Assembly: GCA_012744475.1 (NCBI GenBank)
Contig: JAAYBV010000067.1
Location: 186,001-250,000, forward strand
Source of the DNA: Phycisphaerae bacterium
GTDB taxonomy: Bacteria > Planctomycetota > Phycisphaerae > Sedimentisphaerales > Anaerobacaceae
DNA: 64,000 nt
Direction: 5' to 3'
Part shown: piece by piece, positions 9,516 to 18,826 of the stretch
Layout of the letters: each line of letters begins with the position of its first letter
How positions within the stretch are numbered: the first letter of the stretch is position 1
Notes under the pieces: model-generated
The model's input: the letters and a program-made list of their open reading frames with translations, nothing else
Database searches by the model: none
Told to the model about the DNA's origin: nothing
Made by a program: the position numbers and the translations under genes

Positions 9516-9544
9516 CCCTGTAAGAACCCCTGTAAGAACCCCTG
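9516..9544. repeat. 12-bp tandem repeat, 2.4 copies
   Basis: The unit CCCTGTAAGAAC occurs twice head to tail and is followed by CCCTG. It lies 20-50 bases upstream of the phosphodiesterase-like start, in its leader. Because the unit is a multiple of three it also repeats VLTG in the upstream reading frame. No function is evident. Confidence 0.8.
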
Positions 9545-9773
9545 GGACCTGCCGCTTGGCTTCTCGCCCAATACCATAACGTCCCGGTTCAGAGGTGACA
9601 ATAGAAAGGTACAATGCCCATGCAGCCCGTTCTGCGGCCCGCCTGGAGTCGGCGCGGAAGGCCCGAGAATGTCGCCCTTTCCGCATCGAAGCAGGATTGC
9701 ACACCGGCAAGTCTGCCCATAGAATAGTCCCGACCGACCGGGTAGGCATGCAGCAGGAGATTGGAGGTCTTCC

Positions 9774-11408
9774 ATGGCGCGCTCAACATTTCTGACCGTA
9801 GCAGCAATCGCAGCCACGATATTCATCGGAACGGCCGTTGCCGCCCCATCGGCCGCAACGGCGCAGTCGCCGCAGACCGTCATGGTTCCCATGCGGGACG
9901 GCGTCAGGCTCGCCACCGACGTCTATGTCCCCGACGGCCAGGGGCCGTGGCCGACCGCCCTGATCTGCACGCCCTACAGCCGCAAAGGCGCCCAAGCATT
10001 CGCCAAACAGGCCATCGAGCGGGGATACGTCCTGGTCGCGCAGGACTTTCGCGGGCGGTTCGACTCCGAGGGCGACGACTATCCCGTCTTCCTGGCCGGC
10101 GGCTGGGGCGAGCGCCAGGACGGCTACGACACGGTCGAGTGGATCGCCAGGCAGGAATGGTCCAACGGCAAGGTCGGCGGATTCGGGATGAGCGCGCCGG
10201 GAATCGCGCTGAACATGATGGCCCCCAGCCGGCCGCCGCACCTGACCTGCTGCTATGTCAGCGTCGCGTTTTCGAGCATGTACCACCAGTGCGCCTACCA
10301 GGGCGGCGCGTTCCGTAAGGCCCTGCTGGAGACCTGGCTGAGTCTGAGCAAATTCAGTCCCAAGAATCTGGAGCTGTTTCGCGCGCATCCGGACTACGAC
10401 GACTTCTGGCGAGCGTTCGATTGCGAGCGCGTCGCCGATCGCGTGAATGTCCCGACCATGTACGTGGGCGGCTGGTACGACATCTTCATCGCCGGCACAC
10501 TCAACAGCTTCGTGACAGTCCAGCACCAGGGCGATCAGGGCGCCCGCGGCAAGTGCCGGCTGGTGATGGAGCCTTACGGTCACGGCCGCAACGAAGATCT
10601 CGTCTTTCCCAACACCGGCCATCCCCGGGCAGCCGACCTGTGGAACTGGTTCGACGTCTGGTTGAAGAATGACGGCCAAGGCCTCCAGGACATCCCGGTC
10701 GTCCAATACTACGTGATGAGCGACCCCAACGACCCGAACACCCCGGGCAACCAGTGGCGCACCGCCGAGGACTGGCCTGTCCCGGCGGAAGCGATAAAGA
10801 TATACTTCCGCACGGACAAGAGGCTTCGCCTCCGCCCGCCCGAGGAGCTGTTCGGTTCGCTGTCATACACATACGACCCCAAAAACCCCGTCCCCACGAT
10901 CGGCGGAGCGAACCTGACGATCTCCAAGGGGCCGATGGACCAGCGGCCGGTCGAGGGCCGGCCCGACGTGCTGCTGTTCGATTCGCCGGTGTTCGACAGG
11001 CACATCGAGATCACCGGGCCGGTCACGGTCAAGCTCTGGGTGTCGTCGACCGCTCCGGATACCGATTTTGCCGCCAAGCTCTGCGACGTCTATCCGGACG
11101 GCCGCAGCATGCTCGTGCTGGACGGAATCCTCCGCGCCCGGCACCGCGAGTCGATGGCGACGAGCGTCCCGCTGGAACGCGACAAGATTTACGAGATCGA
11201 GATCGACCTGTGGGCGACCAGCCTGGTCTTCAGCCCCGGCCATCGCATGCGCGTGGCGCTATCGTCCAGCAACGCCCCGCGCTTCGAGCCCAACCCGAAC
11301 ACGGGCAAGCCCTCGGGCGCCGACGCCCAGACAGAAGTGGCGACGAATACGATCTACATCAATGCCGAGCATCCCTCACACATCGTGGTGCCCTTCGTAC
11401 GTCACTGA
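9774..11408 (+). CDS. exported CocE/NonD-type S15 hydrolase
   Basis: A 544-aa alpha/beta hydrolase. Residues 1-30 form a Sec signal peptide ending AATAQ. The catalytic serine lies in GFGMSAPG, the acid probably in VGGWYDIF, and the histidine in PYGHGRN. The C-terminal region (about 310-540) is the jelly-roll X-Pro dipeptidyl-peptidase C-terminal domain (PepX_C), with the usual ending HPSHIVVPF. Family members hydrolyse acyl esters or amides (cocaine esterase, glutaryl acylase, X-Pro peptides), so the substrate cannot be named. The serine loop reads G-M-S-A-P rather than the more common G-x-S-Y. The next gene starts 56 bases downstream on the same strand. Confidence 0.9.
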   Translation: MARSTFLTVAAIAATIFIGTAVAAPSAATAQSPQTVMVPMRDGVRLATDVYVPDGQGPWPTALICTPYSRKGAQAFAKQAIERGYVLVAQDFRGRFDSEGDDYPVFLAGGWGERQDGYDTVEWIARQEWSNGKVGGFGMSAPGIALNMMAPSRPPHLTCCYVSVAFSSMYHQCAYQGGAFRKALLETWLSLSKFSPKNLELFRAHPDYDDFWRAFDCERVADRVNVPTMYVGGWYDIFIAGTLNSFVTVQHQGDQGARGKCRLVMEPYGHGRNEDLVFPNTGHPRAADLWNWFDVWLKNDGQGLQDIPVVQYYVMSDPNDPNTPGNQWRTAEDWPVPAEAIKIYFRTDKRLRLRPPEELFGSLSYTYDPKNPVPTIGGANLTISKGPMDQRPVEGRPDVLLFDSPVFDRHIEITGPVTVKLWVSSTAPDTDFAAKLCDVYPDGRSMLVLDGILRARHRESMATSVPLERDKIYEIEIDLWATSLVFSPGHRMRVALSSSNAPRFEPNPNTGKPSGADAQTEVATNTIYINAEHPSHIVVPFVRH

Positions 11409-11464
11409 GGAAGGATCGCTCCGTGAATCTGCTGCAACACGCATATCCCCACAGGAGGGCGCTC

Positions 11465-13543
11465 ATGAACCGTTCGTCCCAAGTTTGCCGATTCATCGCC
11501 GTTCTGTCTCTGGCTTCCATGGCGCCAAACATCGTCCGGGGCGATACTCCTGAGCTGCGATTCGAGCGGGCCGCATCCGGATACGCCGTGCGCATTCTGT
11601 TGGATGGTCGCCCAATGCTGAGCTCGCCGGCTGAGGGGCTCTGGTCGATCGCCGCCGGCTGGAAGGATGGCTGGCCCACAGACTGGGTCCATGCCGGTCC
11701 GACCGAGATGGAGCGCGCCGGCGACTGGACGATTTTGAGCGGCAGGTTGAATACGACATCGGGGACGTGGCGGCTTCGTGACGCGTACCGAATGGAAGGC
11801 GACATCGTCCGCTGCGTGCGGCGTTTCGCCTGGCAGGGTGCAGCCACCGCGAAATGCACGACGTTGTCGGTCCGTTTCCGATGTCCGGGCAGAGGCGCCG
11901 GCGCGCTGCTTCCGGGCATCCTTTACTATGGCAACCCTTCCGGCCGCAGGAGCGGACGCGTGCCCGTCTACGAGGGCCGACCGGGCGACCTCGCCTTCTT
12001 CGAGGAACACCGCTTCCCGATGCCGTACGTCAGCATCGAATGGCCCGACCAGGCCGGACGCAGCGGAGCCGCACTGCACAGCGTGCCGGCGCCGGTGCCC
12101 TTCGGTCGCCGGCCGGATCAGTGGTGGTCGCTGGGGCTGACCACACACGAAGACGGCACGGAACTGGCCCTGCTTTCCGGCCCTTGCGCCTCCAACGGCC
12201 AAAAGAGCATCATCAAGGCGACCCAGGACGGCTTCATCCCCTACGACGACGCCTGCCTAGATGTCCCCGCCGGAGCGATCATCGAGAAGACCTTCTACCT
12301 CCAGATCTACGACGTCGATTCGGAAGGATCGGGCTTCCAGCACGCCACGCGAACGTCATTGGAGCTCTTCGCGCCATTCGCCACGGACGGCATGCCGACG
12401 TTTCGCGAAATCGTCCGCTCGAAGCACCAGTTTGCGAAAACGCGCTGGCACGAAACCGACACCGAAGCGGGCTTCAAGAAGTACCCCGACCGGAACTTCT
12501 TCGTGCTGGGCTGGTGCGGCCAGGCGGCCGCGTGCGGTTACGCCTTTCAGGCCCTGGCAGATGAGCTGAACGACCCTAACGCCCTGCTTATGGCGCAAAA
12601 ATCGCTCGACTTTGTCGCGACCACGGAGTTTCACAACCAAGGGTTCTGCACGTGGTACAGTTGCGATGAGAAGCGATGGCTCCAGCAAGGAAACCCCGAA
12701 CTGCTCTCGCAGGGCCAGGCGATGCTGAACGTGGCCAACGCCCTGCGGCTGGGCAAAACCAAGGGCCTTGACGTCGCCCGATGGGAAGCGTTTCTGCGCC
12801 GCGCCTGCGATTTCCACGCCAGGCGGATACTGTCTGAGTCGTGGCGTCCGGTGTCCACGAACGAAGCGTTCTTCATCGCGCCGCTGTGCCAGGCCTGGCG
12901 GCTCTTTAAGGTCGAGGAGTACCGCGAGGCGGCTCTGAAGGCGGGACGCGTGTACGCCTCCCGCCACCTGAGTATGCGCGAGCCTTACTGGGGCGGCACG
13001 CTCGACGCCAGTTGTGAGGACAAGGAAGGTGCGTTCGCGGCGTTGCAGGGCTTTCTCGCTCTGTACGATCTGACCGGCGAGCCCGAGTATCTCAGGTGGG
13101 CCGCGCACGCAGGCGACGCCGTCCTGACCTACGTCGTGGTCTGGGACATTGACCTGCCCGCCGGACGGCTGCACGATCACAACTTCAAGACGCGCGGCTG
13201 GACCGCCGTATCGGTCCAGAACCAGCATATCGACGTCTTCGGCGTGCTCATCGCGCCGGACATCTATCGCTTGGGACAGCACCTCGGACGCGAGGACCTC
13301 AAGAAGACCGCCCTGCTGATGTACCGCAGTTGCGGCCAACTCATCGACCCCTTCGGCAGCCAGGGAGAGCAGCCCCACCATACGAACTACGCCCAGCACG
13401 GCGACTTCCGAAAACAGTTGCAGGCCGGCAACATCGTTGGCGTGCGCGGCAACTACGTGGAACAGTGGACCGTCTTCTGGATCACCGCCCACTTCCTGAA
13501 CGCGGCCGCCCAGTTCAAGGAGTTGGGCGCGCCGATCTGGTAG
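11465..13543 (+). CDS. secreted six-hairpin-glycosidase-like protein
   Basis: A 692-aa exported protein. Residues 1-25 are a signal peptide ending MAPNIVRG. Residues about 30-290 are beta-rich and resemble an N-terminal beta-sandwich. Residues about 300-690 show alternating amphipathic helices with aromatic and acidic loops (GWCGQAAACGYAF, SQGQAMLNVANAL, WTAVSVQNQHIDVFG), as in (alpha/alpha)6-barrel glycosidases and lyases. I cannot assign a GH or PL family or name the catalytic acids. The ATG at 11465 follows AGGAGGGCGC; the frame is open much further upstream, but that part overlaps the hydrolase gene and has no domain. It is probably co-transcribed with that hydrolase. Confidence 0.8.
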   Translation: MNRSSQVCRFIAVLSLASMAPNIVRGDTPELRFERAASGYAVRILLDGRPMLSSPAEGLWSIAAGWKDGWPTDWVHAGPTEMERAGDWTILSGRLNTTSGTWRLRDAYRMEGDIVRCVRRFAWQGAATAKCTTLSVRFRCPGRGAGALLPGILYYGNPSGRRSGRVPVYEGRPGDLAFFEEHRFPMPYVSIEWPDQAGRSGAALHSVPAPVPFGRRPDQWWSLGLTTHEDGTELALLSGPCASNGQKSIIKATQDGFIPYDDACLDVPAGAIIEKTFYLQIYDVDSEGSGFQHATRTSLELFAPFATDGMPTFREIVRSKHQFAKTRWHETDTEAGFKKYPDRNFFVLGWCGQAAACGYAFQALADELNDPNALLMAQKSLDFVATTEFHNQGFCTWYSCDEKRWLQQGNPELLSQGQAMLNVANALRLGKTKGLDVARWEAFLRRACDFHARRILSESWRPVSTNEAFFIAPLCQAWRLFKVEEYREAALKAGRVYASRHLSMREPYWGGTLDASCEDKEGAFAALQGFLALYDLTGEPEYLRWAAHAGDAVLTYVVVWDIDLPAGRLHDHNFKTRGWTAVSVQNQHIDVFGVLIAPDIYRLGQHLGREDLKKTALLMYRSCGQLIDPFGSQGEQPHHTNYAQHGDFRKQLQAGNIVGVRGNYVEQWTVFWITAHFLNAAAQFKELGAPIW

Positions 13544-13593
13544 GGACGATCCGCCTCTGGCGGACCTCGCCCTTACGCGGGTGCAGCAAACCT

Positions 13594-14550
13594 ATGCAAA
13601 CCAACACGCTCAAGAGTGACTCACTGCTGCTGGTGGCCGCTTTCTTCTGGGGCACGACGTTCGTCGCCCAGCGCAAGGGCATGGACCACATGGGTCCGAT
13701 GCTGTACAACGCCTTGCGTTTCCTCCTCGGCGCTGTGACCCTGGCGCCTCTGATCGCTTGGCCGGGCCTTCGCCTGGCGGGCGCCCGGACCGGCACACCG
13801 CGTCTTCTGTTCTGGGGCGGCCTCTTGGCCGGCGTGGCCCTCTTCGGAGGGGCCTCGCTCCAGCAGATGGGCCTGCAATACACCACCGCCGGCAAGGCCG
13901 GCTTTGTGACCAGCCTCTACGTCGTCCTGGTTCCGCTGATGGGCCTGTTCCTGGGGCACCGTTGCGGCCCATCTCTGTGGCTTGGCGTCGCCCTGACCGT
14001 TGCCGGCCTGTACCTGCTCAGCGTCACCGAATCGCTCACCATCGCGCGGGGCGACCTGCTGGTGCTCGCCAGCGCCCTGTTCTGGGCGATTCACGTGCAG
14101 TTGATCGGCTATCTGGCCCAGCGAGGCGATCCGCTGCGTATCGCCTGCGCCCAGTTCCTGGTCTGCTCGGCGTTGAGCTTTCTGGCGGCCCTGGCCGGCG
14201 AATCGATCACGGCCGGAGCCATCCGCGCCGCCACGGTCCCAATCCTCTACGGCGGGATTCTCTCGGCGGGCGTGGCCTTTACGCTACAGGTCATCTGCCA
14301 GCGAACCTCACCGCCCGCCCACGCCGCGATCATCATGAGCCTCGAAACCGTCTTCGCCGCGCTGGCCGGTTGGCTGCTTCTGGATGAGCGCATGGGCTGG
14401 CGAGGTCTGGCCGGTTGTGCGCTGATGCTGGCCGGGCTGATGGTCGTGCAGTTGCCTCCCCTGCTCGGCGCCGGCCGCAAAGCCCGCCGGCCGGAAGGAG
14501 ATTTGGCGATCCTGCCCGAAAGGCCGCCCTATCACGATCCGGTCTGCTGA
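13594..14550 (+). CDS. EamA/DMT-family permease
   Basis: A 318-aa inner-membrane protein with ten predicted helices in two repeated EamA halves. The first half starts LLLVAAFFWGTTFV and the second starts LLVLASALFWAIHVQLI, each with the conserved aromatic-rich helix start of the drug/metabolite transporter superfamily. Members export amino acids, nucleosides or metabolites, and the substrate here is unknown. The ATG at 13594 puts the first helix at residue 8. The open frame extends upstream into the previous gene without domain content. A short charged C-terminal tail (about 295-318) is presumably cytoplasmic. Confidence 0.9.
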   Translation: MQTNTLKSDSLLLVAAFFWGTTFVAQRKGMDHMGPMLYNALRFLLGAVTLAPLIAWPGLRLAGARTGTPRLLFWGGLLAGVALFGGASLQQMGLQYTTAGKAGFVTSLYVVLVPLMGLFLGHRCGPSLWLGVALTVAGLYLLSVTESLTIARGDLLVLASALFWAIHVQLIGYLAQRGDPLRIACAQFLVCSALSFLAALAGESITAGAIRAATVPILYGGILSAGVAFTLQVICQRTSPPAHAAIIMSLETVFAALAGWLLLDERMGWRGLAGCALMLAGLMVVQLPPLLGAGRKARRPEGDLAILPERPPYHDPVC

Positions 14551-14732
14551 ACCGAACCTTATGCGTCGGCGTCAGTATTCTGGGGGAACGGAGCGTTAGC
14601 CGTTGCAGTCAGAGGCCCGGTTTGAGATCATGGGACCGTCAGGTTGCGTCTCCCGCCGGGCGAGTGCCCGGGGAGCGGCAGCGATCAGAGTCGACACGGA
14701 GCCATTCAACGTGCCATTGAGAGGACACACCC

Positions 14733-15644
14733 ATGTATAGCATCGATATCTCCCGACGCCAGTTCATCGCCACGACCGCCGCCATCGCCGGGGGTCTGGC
14801 CCTGTCGCCCCTGGCCGCTCGCGCCGCCGGGGCCGCCCGAGCGACCGCCGCCGATCAGGTCGCGCTGGGCCGGACCGGCCTGAAGCTCAGCCGGCTCGGC
14901 GTCGGCTGCGGCAGCAGCAGCGGCAACGTCCAGCGGTCCCTCGGCCACGATAGTTTCAACCGCCTGATCCGCTACGCCTACGATCAGGGCCTGACCTACC
15001 TCGACACCGCCCAATCCTACCAGACCCACGAGTGGATTCGCGAGGCCATCCAGGGCCTGCCGCGAGAGAGGTTCTTCATCCAGACCAAGATGTCGGGCAA
15101 CCCCGAGAAGCCACTGGAGGTGCTCGACCGCTTCCGCCAGGAGCTGGGAACCGACTATATCGACAGCGTGCTGACGCACTGCACCGTCACGCCGGACTGG
15201 GACAACGAGCGCAGGCGCGTCATGGACGCACTGGACGAGGCCAAGGCCAAGAAGATCATTGGCGCTCACGGCGTCTCGTGCCACAGCCTGCCGGCGCTCG
15301 CGCTCGCGGCCCGCCTGGACTGGGTCGACGTCAACCTGGTGCGTCTGAATCCCCAAGGCGCGCACCTGGACACCCCGGCTGTGACGTGGAACGCCACGAG
15401 CAATGCATCGCACGTGCTGCCGGTAGTCGAGCAGATCAAGGTGATGCGCCAGAACGGGCACGGCGTCATCGGGATGAAGATGATCGGGGACGGGGACTTC
15501 ACCGAGGCCGCCGACCGCCGGACCGCGATCCGCTTCGCCATCCAGTCGGACCTGGCCGACGCGATCGTCATCGGCTTCAAGAGCGCCAAGGAGATCGACG
15601 AGGCGGTCAAGACGGTCAACGCCGCCCTGGCCGTCATGGCGTGA
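14733..15644 (+). CDS. Tat-exported aldo/keto reductase
   Basis: A 303-aa aldo/keto reductase. It has a twin-arginine signal (SRRQFIATT) followed by a hydrophobic stretch and an Ala-rich cleavage region at about 25-40. The AKR tetrad is present: Asp and Tyr in YLDTAQSY, Lys in IQTKMS and His in LTHC. The barrel then runs to about 300 with an NADPH-site-like segment near the C terminus (IVIGFKSAKEID). A Tat signal on an NAD(P)H enzyme implies that it is folded with its cofactor before export. The start follows GAGAGGA. It belongs to the large group of planctomycete Tat-AKRs of unknown substrate, often thought to act in sugar metabolism. Confidence 0.9.
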   Translation: MYSIDISRRQFIATTAAIAGGLALSPLAARAAGAARATAADQVALGRTGLKLSRLGVGCGSSSGNVQRSLGHDSFNRLIRYAYDQGLTYLDTAQSYQTHEWIREAIQGLPRERFFIQTKMSGNPEKPLEVLDRFRQELGTDYIDSVLTHCTVTPDWDNERRRVMDALDEAKAKKIIGAHGVSCHSLPALALAARLDWVDVNLVRLNPQGAHLDTPAVTWNATSNASHVLPVVEQIKVMRQNGHGVIGMKMIGDGDFTEAADRRTAIRFAIQSDLADAIVIGFKSAKEIDEAVKTVNAALAVMA

Positions 15645-15722
15645 CAGACGAGGCGTGAAGTCTGAAACGGACTCTGCCCCAATCGTAGATCGTAAATCGC
15701 GAAACTGATCCCGGAGCGCACC

Positions 15723-16370
15723 ATGAGACGTCACCGCCTGATCGCGGCAACTCTGTCCATCCCAATCTTGTCACTCGCCTGCTTGGCGGTCTACGCCGCT
15801 GAGCAGACCAAGCCCAGCGACGAGTTCCGCAGGCAGTTCATCGACAACTTTCGGCGGACGGGCCTGAACACCGCGCCCGGCGACGCCATGATGCTCCGCA
15901 TCCTCGTCGAGGCCTCCGGCGCCAAGCGAGGCGTCGAGGTCGGCGCCGCCAGCGGCTACGGCGCGATCAACATGGGAATCGCCTTCGAGCGGACCGGAGG
16001 CCACCTCTGGACCCTGGAGATCGACCCGCGAATGGTCCGGCAAACCCGCGAGAACATCGCGAAGATGGGCCTCGAGCAAACGGTCACGTGCATCGAAGGC
16101 GATGCGCTCGAGACCCTGCACGAGATCGAAGGCCCGATCGACTTCGTCTTCATCGACGCGGTCAAGAGCGACTATCTGAAGTACCTCCGGATCATCGAGC
16201 CCAAGCTCGCCAAAGGCGCCGTCGTGGTCGGCGACAACGTGATCCAGTCGGCCCGCGTCATGAAAGACTTCCTCGACTACCTCCAGACCAGCCTCGACTA
16301 TGACACCGTCATCATCCGCTCGTCGATGGACAAGAACGACGGCATGTCCATCAGCTACAAAATCCGCTGA
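15723..16370 (+). CDS. exported class I O-methyltransferase-like protein
   Basis: A 215-aa protein with a signal peptide (about 1-26, ending AVYAA). A SAM-binding Rossmann domain follows: motif I GVEVGAASGYGAINMG, an acidic residue after strand 2 in TLEIDP, and FVFIDAVKSDY matching the catechol-type O-methyltransferase metal site (D-A-x-K). The C terminus (MSISYKI) fits the last strands of the COMT/Methyltransf_24 family. Finding a SAM-dependent enzyme with an export signal is odd, because SAM is cytoplasmic. The N terminus could instead be an uncleaved anchor facing the cytoplasm. GGAG lies upstream of the ATG. It converges on the anti-sigma-like gene 80 bases away. Confidence 0.85.
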   Translation: MRRHRLIAATLSIPILSLACLAVYAAEQTKPSDEFRRQFIDNFRRTGLNTAPGDAMMLRILVEASGAKRGVEVGAASGYGAINMGIAFERTGGHLWTLEIDPRMVRQTRENIAKMGLEQTVTCIEGDALETLHEIEGPIDFVFIDAVKSDYLKYLRIIEPKLAKGAVVVGDNVIQSARVMKDFLDYLQTSLDYDTVIIRSSMDKNDGMSISYKIR

Positions 16371-16451
16371 CCGCGTGCGAGGAATCATCAGGGCCATCCG
16401 GTTCTGTCGGACCGAACGGCCCTTGTCGCATCGCCAATCGCCTCGTGAGTA

Positions 16452-18077
16452 TCAACGGGCCCAGAATGTGACGCTGGCACCGCTGTCCATCGCCTCTTTG
16501 AGCAGGTTCTCGCCGCGGAAAAAGCCTGTGGACTCATTCTCCCGCTTCAGTTCCTCGACCTCCGCGTCCGACAACAGCCGCACATCGATCTCCGCCGTTG
16601 GAGACAGGATTCCGAGCCGGTGAATCGTTCTGGCATACCAGTGCCCGGATGGCAGGCGAGTCAAGTCCGCACGCTCGACCTGCCCACGCTCCTGCGGGGT
16701 CACCCCGTCGCCCTCGATGGCGAACTCGATCTGCTTCACACAGATGTAATCCCGGGCGGGATCAACGTACCAATCCCGCCGCAGATCATGTCCTTCGAAG
16801 CGAAGGAGCACACATCCTGTCGGCAGCCGGGGCGCATCTTCCAGCACCCTCATCGGACCTACATTGTTGATGAACGGCCATTGATCGCGTATCGGCATCA
16901 GCGCGTCGATCCAGTCCTCGCCGGATCCCCGGCGCACACTCAACGTCGCTCCAGGGTTGGTGGAAGAATCCCACAGGCCATCACCCGTGTTGTATGTATA
17001 CTCGAATTGGCCATCGTGGATGCACAACTCGAAAAGCGTCAGATGGCCTGATGCCCACGAGTGGATCTGCTCGACGTTGTCCGGAAGCTCAAGGGGAAGA
17101 AGCGACTGGTGATCAGGACTTGCGAGGCCATATGTCTCCTTCCGCAACTTCTCCCCAAGCCGGTAGCTGATCGACAATCCGTACTCGCTCCTTCGGGTAA
17201 TCTGCACATCTCGGGGGAACTGACGCAGCGCCTCCTTGGCCGCGTCCACAATCGCCTTGGCTGTCGGTTCGATAATACCCCAGTTCACGACGACCGGCAG
17301 TCCCTCTGGTGCGCCGAGGTCGTGAATGCTCGAAGGTCCGGTTTCGGGGAAGGAGAAGTCGCCGGTGTTGCACATGTTGTCCCGATCCGGTCCGCGGTAC
17401 TTGCGAATCCGCACCGGCAAACGGGTCTGGGGGTCCGCCCAGACCTGCTGGGCCAGCACGCGGAGCCCCAGTGGCCCCACGTCGTAGGTGTCGAATCGGA
17501 CCACGTCGCGACCATCGATGTTGTCGGAGGACTTCTCCACCATCACGTGGGAGAACCGGTCGATGCCCCGGTCATCCCAGTCCCCTGTCGCGTACTCCCA
17601 CGGCGTCTGGGGATAGGGCCTGGGGGTGAATCTCTCTTCGTGGATCTGCTCGCCCCAATTGCTGTGGTACGCTCGCCAGATGCCATTGACGTGGTCGCGC
17701 ATCCCGGCGTAGAAGTTATGGCTGTCGCCATAGGTTACAAAGCACAGGCGCTCCCGCAGGTTGGCCCATTCCTGCGTCCCATCCTCATAGCAAATCAGCA
17801 CCCAGGGCTTCGAATCGATGGACTGATGGACCTGGGCAAGTGTGATGCCGGCCGGCCCGGCCGGCAACAACCAGAGAAACGCACCGATCGCCAGGCACGC
17901 CGCCAGTCCTAAGCCCGAGCGAGCCAGAGCCGGCAGAAGAACAACCCTTCCAGCCGGTCTCGTTCGCGGCATCTGTCCGATGGCACGCATTCCCTCTTCG
18001 ATGACCGACGGTCGAGACCGGAGCCGATTGCCCAGTCCCTCCAGCCGCTCGTCGAGTCGCTTATCACATTCGTTCAT
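16452..18077 (-). CDS. anti-sigma-factor-like membrane protein
   Basis: A 541-aa protein. A cytoplasmic N-terminal segment (about 1-45) is rich in R/E and could bind sigma. One membrane helix follows (about 48-75, ending WLLPAGPAG). The large extracytoplasmic region (about 80-540) starts with ITLAQVHQSID and has W/Y-rich beta strands. The start is secure: the ATG at 18077 overlaps the sigma-factor stop as ATGA and follows AAGGAG, so the pair is translationally coupled. This gene order and topology match planctomycete ECF sigma/anti-sigma pairs. The outer region recalls LolA-type sensor domains, but that is a weak resemblance. What it senses is unknown. Confidence 0.75.
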   Translation of the reverse strand: MNECDKRLDERLEGLGNRLRSRPSVIEEGMRAIGQMPRTRPAGRVVLLPALARSGLGLAACLAIGAFLWLLPAGPAGITLAQVHQSIDSKPWVLICYEDGTQEWANLRERLCFVTYGDSHNFYAGMRDHVNGIWRAYHSNWGEQIHEERFTPRPYPQTPWEYATGDWDDRGIDRFSHVMVEKSSDNIDGRDVVRFDTYDVGPLGLRVLAQQVWADPQTRLPVRIRKYRGPDRDNMCNTGDFSFPETGPSSIHDLGAPEGLPVVVNWGIIEPTAKAIVDAAKEALRQFPRDVQITRRSEYGLSISYRLGEKLRKETYGLASPDHQSLLPLELPDNVEQIHSWASGHLTLFELCIHDGQFEYTYNTGDGLWDSSTNPGATLSVRRGSGEDWIDALMPIRDQWPFINNVGPMRVLEDAPRLPTGCVLLRFEGHDLRRDWYVDPARDYICVKQIEFAIEGDGVTPQERGQVERADLTRLPSGHWYARTIHRLGILSPTAEIDVRLLSDAEVEELKRENESTGFFRGENLLKEAMDSGASVTFWAR

Positions 18078-18622
18078 CTCAGGTTCTCCTTCAGCCACCT
18101 GCGGAGGCGCGCACGGGCCCGCGACAGTTGCATGGTCACGGTCCCCACCGGCCGCCCCGTTATCTCGCTGATCCCTTTCACAGGATGGCCTTCGAAGTAA
18201 TGGAGCGTGAGCACTTCCTGCTCATGGCTTGGCAATCGCATCACCGCGTCGAGAAGCAGGCGAGTCTGCTCGTCGACGGTCCCATCGTTGGGCAATTCCG
18301 TGGGTTCAGGTCCGCCCAATCCGGCGTTTTGTGCCTGCCTTGCCTTGCGGCGGACACTGATCGCCTCATGCCGGGCGATCATGCGCACCCACACGCCGAA
18401 GGAGGCACGCCTCCGCAGGCTGCCCAACCTAACATAGGCGGTGACGAACGCTTCCTGCGTCACGTCCTGGGCCGCGTGGTAATCGCCGAGCACCGCCAAT
18501 GCCACCGCCAGGACAGACCGCTCATGCCGCTCAAAGAGCCGCCCGTACGCCTGCCGGTCGCCGTGGAGGGCAACCTGCACCAGTTCGGAATCGGACTGCA
18601 TACCCATTCCCATCTGCAGCAT
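18074..18622 (-). CDS. ECF RNA polymerase sigma factor
   Basis: A 182-aa sigma-70 family protein. Region 2 (about 15-85) has YGRLFERHERSVLAVA and DVTQEAFVTAYVRLGSLR, the core-binding and -10 recognition helices. Region 4 (about 120-180) has LPSHEQEVLTLHYFEG and a helix-turn-helix that ends near MQLSRARARLRRWL. The domain order and length fit ECF sigma factors. Two or three in-frame ATGs lie close together; a start at 18601 (MQSDSEL) is as likely as 18622. The downstream gene overlaps by 4 bases and encodes its probable membrane-bound inhibitor. The regulon is unknown. Confidence 0.93.
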   Translation of the reverse strand: MLQMGMGMQSDSELVQVALHGDRQAYGRLFERHERSVLAVALAVLGDYHAAQDVTQEAFVTAYVRLGSLRRRASFGVWVRMIARHEAISVRRKARQAQNAGLGGPEPTELPNDGTVDEQTRLLLDAVMRLPSHEQEVLTLHYFEGHPVKGISEITGRPVGTVTMQLSRARARLRRWLKENLR

Positions 18623-18826
18623 TACGAGAATACGCGTTTCTCACCCCCATAGAGAGATTCCGCGGGGCGTATGCAACACGGAACAACGGTCTTCGGGCGC
18701 GATTTCTGCGAGAATTCCGCCATTCGTGTCTGGATGGACGAGAATGGCAGCCTTTTGATGGCCTGCAGAGACCGACTCTCATCCCTGCATCGGTTACCCG
18801 GCCACAGCACGCTGCAAGCGGGCTTT

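Noticed and set aside
9516-9544. tandem repeat as a riboswitch or attenuator
   Set aside because: Two copies of a 12-mer with no pairing partner; nothing suggests a fold.
10754-11464. 5' extension of the six-hairpin gene
   Set aside because: It overlaps the S15 hydrolase in another frame; the ATG at 11465 has a binding site and begins a signal peptide.
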